Of a DNA stretch of 5,746 nt, positions 4,981 through 5,746 are shown one piece after another. The position numbers were made by a program, and so were the translations under genes. The DNA is from Micropepsaceae bacterium (GTDB lineage Bacteria > Pseudomonadota > Alphaproteobacteria > Micropepsales > Micropepsaceae). Position 1 is the first letter of the stretch. The number at the start of each line of letters is the position of its first letter. The notes below the pieces were generated by a model that was given only the letters and a program-made list of their open reading frames with translations, did not search any database and had not been told where the DNA came from. The stretch covers positions 1 through 5,746 of the forward strand of contig JANWHR010000047.1 in the NCBI GenBank assembly GCA_025450355.1, given 5' to 3'.

Positions 4981-5746
4981 ATGCCATCCCTGTCACGCAG
5001 TCTCGAACAGGCTTTGCGCCGCGCCATCCGTCTGGCCAGCGAGCGCCATCACGAATATTCCACGCTGGAACATCTGCTTCTCGCGCTGGTGGACGACAGC
5101 GACGCCGCGCAGGTCATGCGCGCCTGCAATGTCGATCTCGAAGTGCTGCGCGCCGGGCTGACGAAATATATCGACGAAGATCTGGCGACACTGACGATCG
5201 AGGATGGCGAGGACGCCAAGCCGACGACCGGGTTTCAGCGCGTGGTGCAGCGCGCCGTTCTGCACGTCCAGAATTCCGGCCGCGATGAGGTGACGGGCGC
5301 GAATGTTCTGGTTGCGCTGTTCTCCGAGCGCGAAAGTCACGCCGTCTATTTCCTCCAGGAACAGAACATGTCGCGGCTTGATGCCGTGAATTACATGAGC
5401 CACGGCATCGCCAAGCGTCCCGGCATGACACAGGCAAAGGCGGTGCGCGGGGCAGATGAGGATGAAGAAGCTGGCGAAAAAGTCGTCAAGCAGGGGACCG
5501 ACGCACTCGAAGCCTATTGCGTCAACCTGAATGAAAAAGCCCGCAAGGGCCGCATCGACCCGCTGATCGGACGCGAGCCGGAAATCGACCGCACGATCCA
5601 GATTCTCTGCCGCCGGAGCAAAAACAATCCGCTTTTCGTGGGCGATCCCGGAGTCGGCAAAACCGCGATCGCCGAGGGCCTCGCGCGCAAGATCATCGAG
5701 GGCGACGTGCCCGATGTTCTCAAGCCCGCCGTGATCTACGCACTCG
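4981..5746 (+). CDS. clpA: ATP-dependent Clp protease ATP-binding subunit ClpA, N-terminal part
   Basis: ClpA is the Hsp100/AAA+ unfoldase that feeds substrates to ClpP. The reading frame is open from the ATG at 4981 to the right edge: 255 complete codons of a protein usually ~750-790 residues long. Visible parts are the N-domain (~1-145, starting MPSLSRSLEQAL with the EYSTLEHLLLAL segment), which docks ClpS, then an acidic linker around 159-163, then the start of AAA+ module D1. D1 shows IDPLIGRE (192-199), RRSKNNPLFVG and Walker A GDPGVGKT (221-228, Lys227). Walker B, sensors, D2 and the ClpP-binding loop lie beyond the window. The best Shine-Dalgarno match, AAGG at 4975-4978, is only two bases from the ATG, and GGAG at 4959-4962 is 18 away. 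Initiation may depend on coupling to clpS. No frame problem is seen. Confidence 0.96.
   Translation, partial: MPSLSRSLEQALRRAIRLASERHHEYSTLEHLLLALVDDSDAAQVMRACNVDLEVLRAGLTKYIDEDLATLTIEDGEDAKPTTGFQRVVQRAVLHVQNSGRDEVTGANVLVALFSERESHAVYFLQEQNMSRLDAVNYMSHGIAKRPGMTQAKAVRGADEDEEAGEKVVKQGTDALEAYCVNLNEKARKGRIDPLIGREPEIDRTIQILCRRSKNNPLFVGDPGVGKTAIAEGLARKIIEGDVPDVLKPAVIYAL

Overview
The window comes from an alphaproteobacterial chromosome of fairly high GC. It carries a MipZ division-site ATPase, a membrane J protein of the Tim14/Pam18 type, a D,D-carboxypeptidase with a C-terminal SPOR domain, a short phasin, and a ClpS with the long Gly/Thr/Arg-rich N-terminus often seen in this class. The phasin suggests a polyhydroxyalkanoate (PHA) storing organism. 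I cannot place it below class level from the sequence alone.

Layout: (1) 1-596, + strand, the C-terminal end of the bifunctional proline-catabolism enzyme PutA, cut by the left edge. (2) 678-2017, + strand, mipZ followed after 14 nt by a membrane-anchored J-domain protein, probably one operon. (3) 2018-2063, a short convergent gap holding a compact GC-rich hairpin. (4) 2064-3524, - strand, a secreted penicillin-binding D-Ala-D-Ala carboxypeptidase with a SPOR domain. (5) 3525-3810, a divergent regulatory region with two candidate promoters, a perfect 16-bp palindrome and two TGCA-N-TGCA palindromes. (6) 3811-4248, + strand, a phasin. (7) 4249-4581, a 333-nt non-coding gap containing an 18-bp perfect inverted repeat around a 61-nt spacer. 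(8) 4582-5746, + strand, clpS and clpA nine bases apart, with clpA cut by the right edge.

How the genes fit together: MipZ sets the position of the FtsZ ring. The SPOR carboxypeptidase would trim peptidoglycan peptides at or near the septum. ClpS hands N-degron substrates to ClpAP. The phasin coats PHA granules. PutA is a separate catabolic enzyme. All these families are known. The least explained material is non-coding: the paired palindromes around the phasin promoter, the 16-bp palindrome over the -35 of the candidate carboxypeptidase promoter, and the repeat element upstream of clpS. I found no RNA gene, CRISPR array, transposase or evident new multi-gene system.
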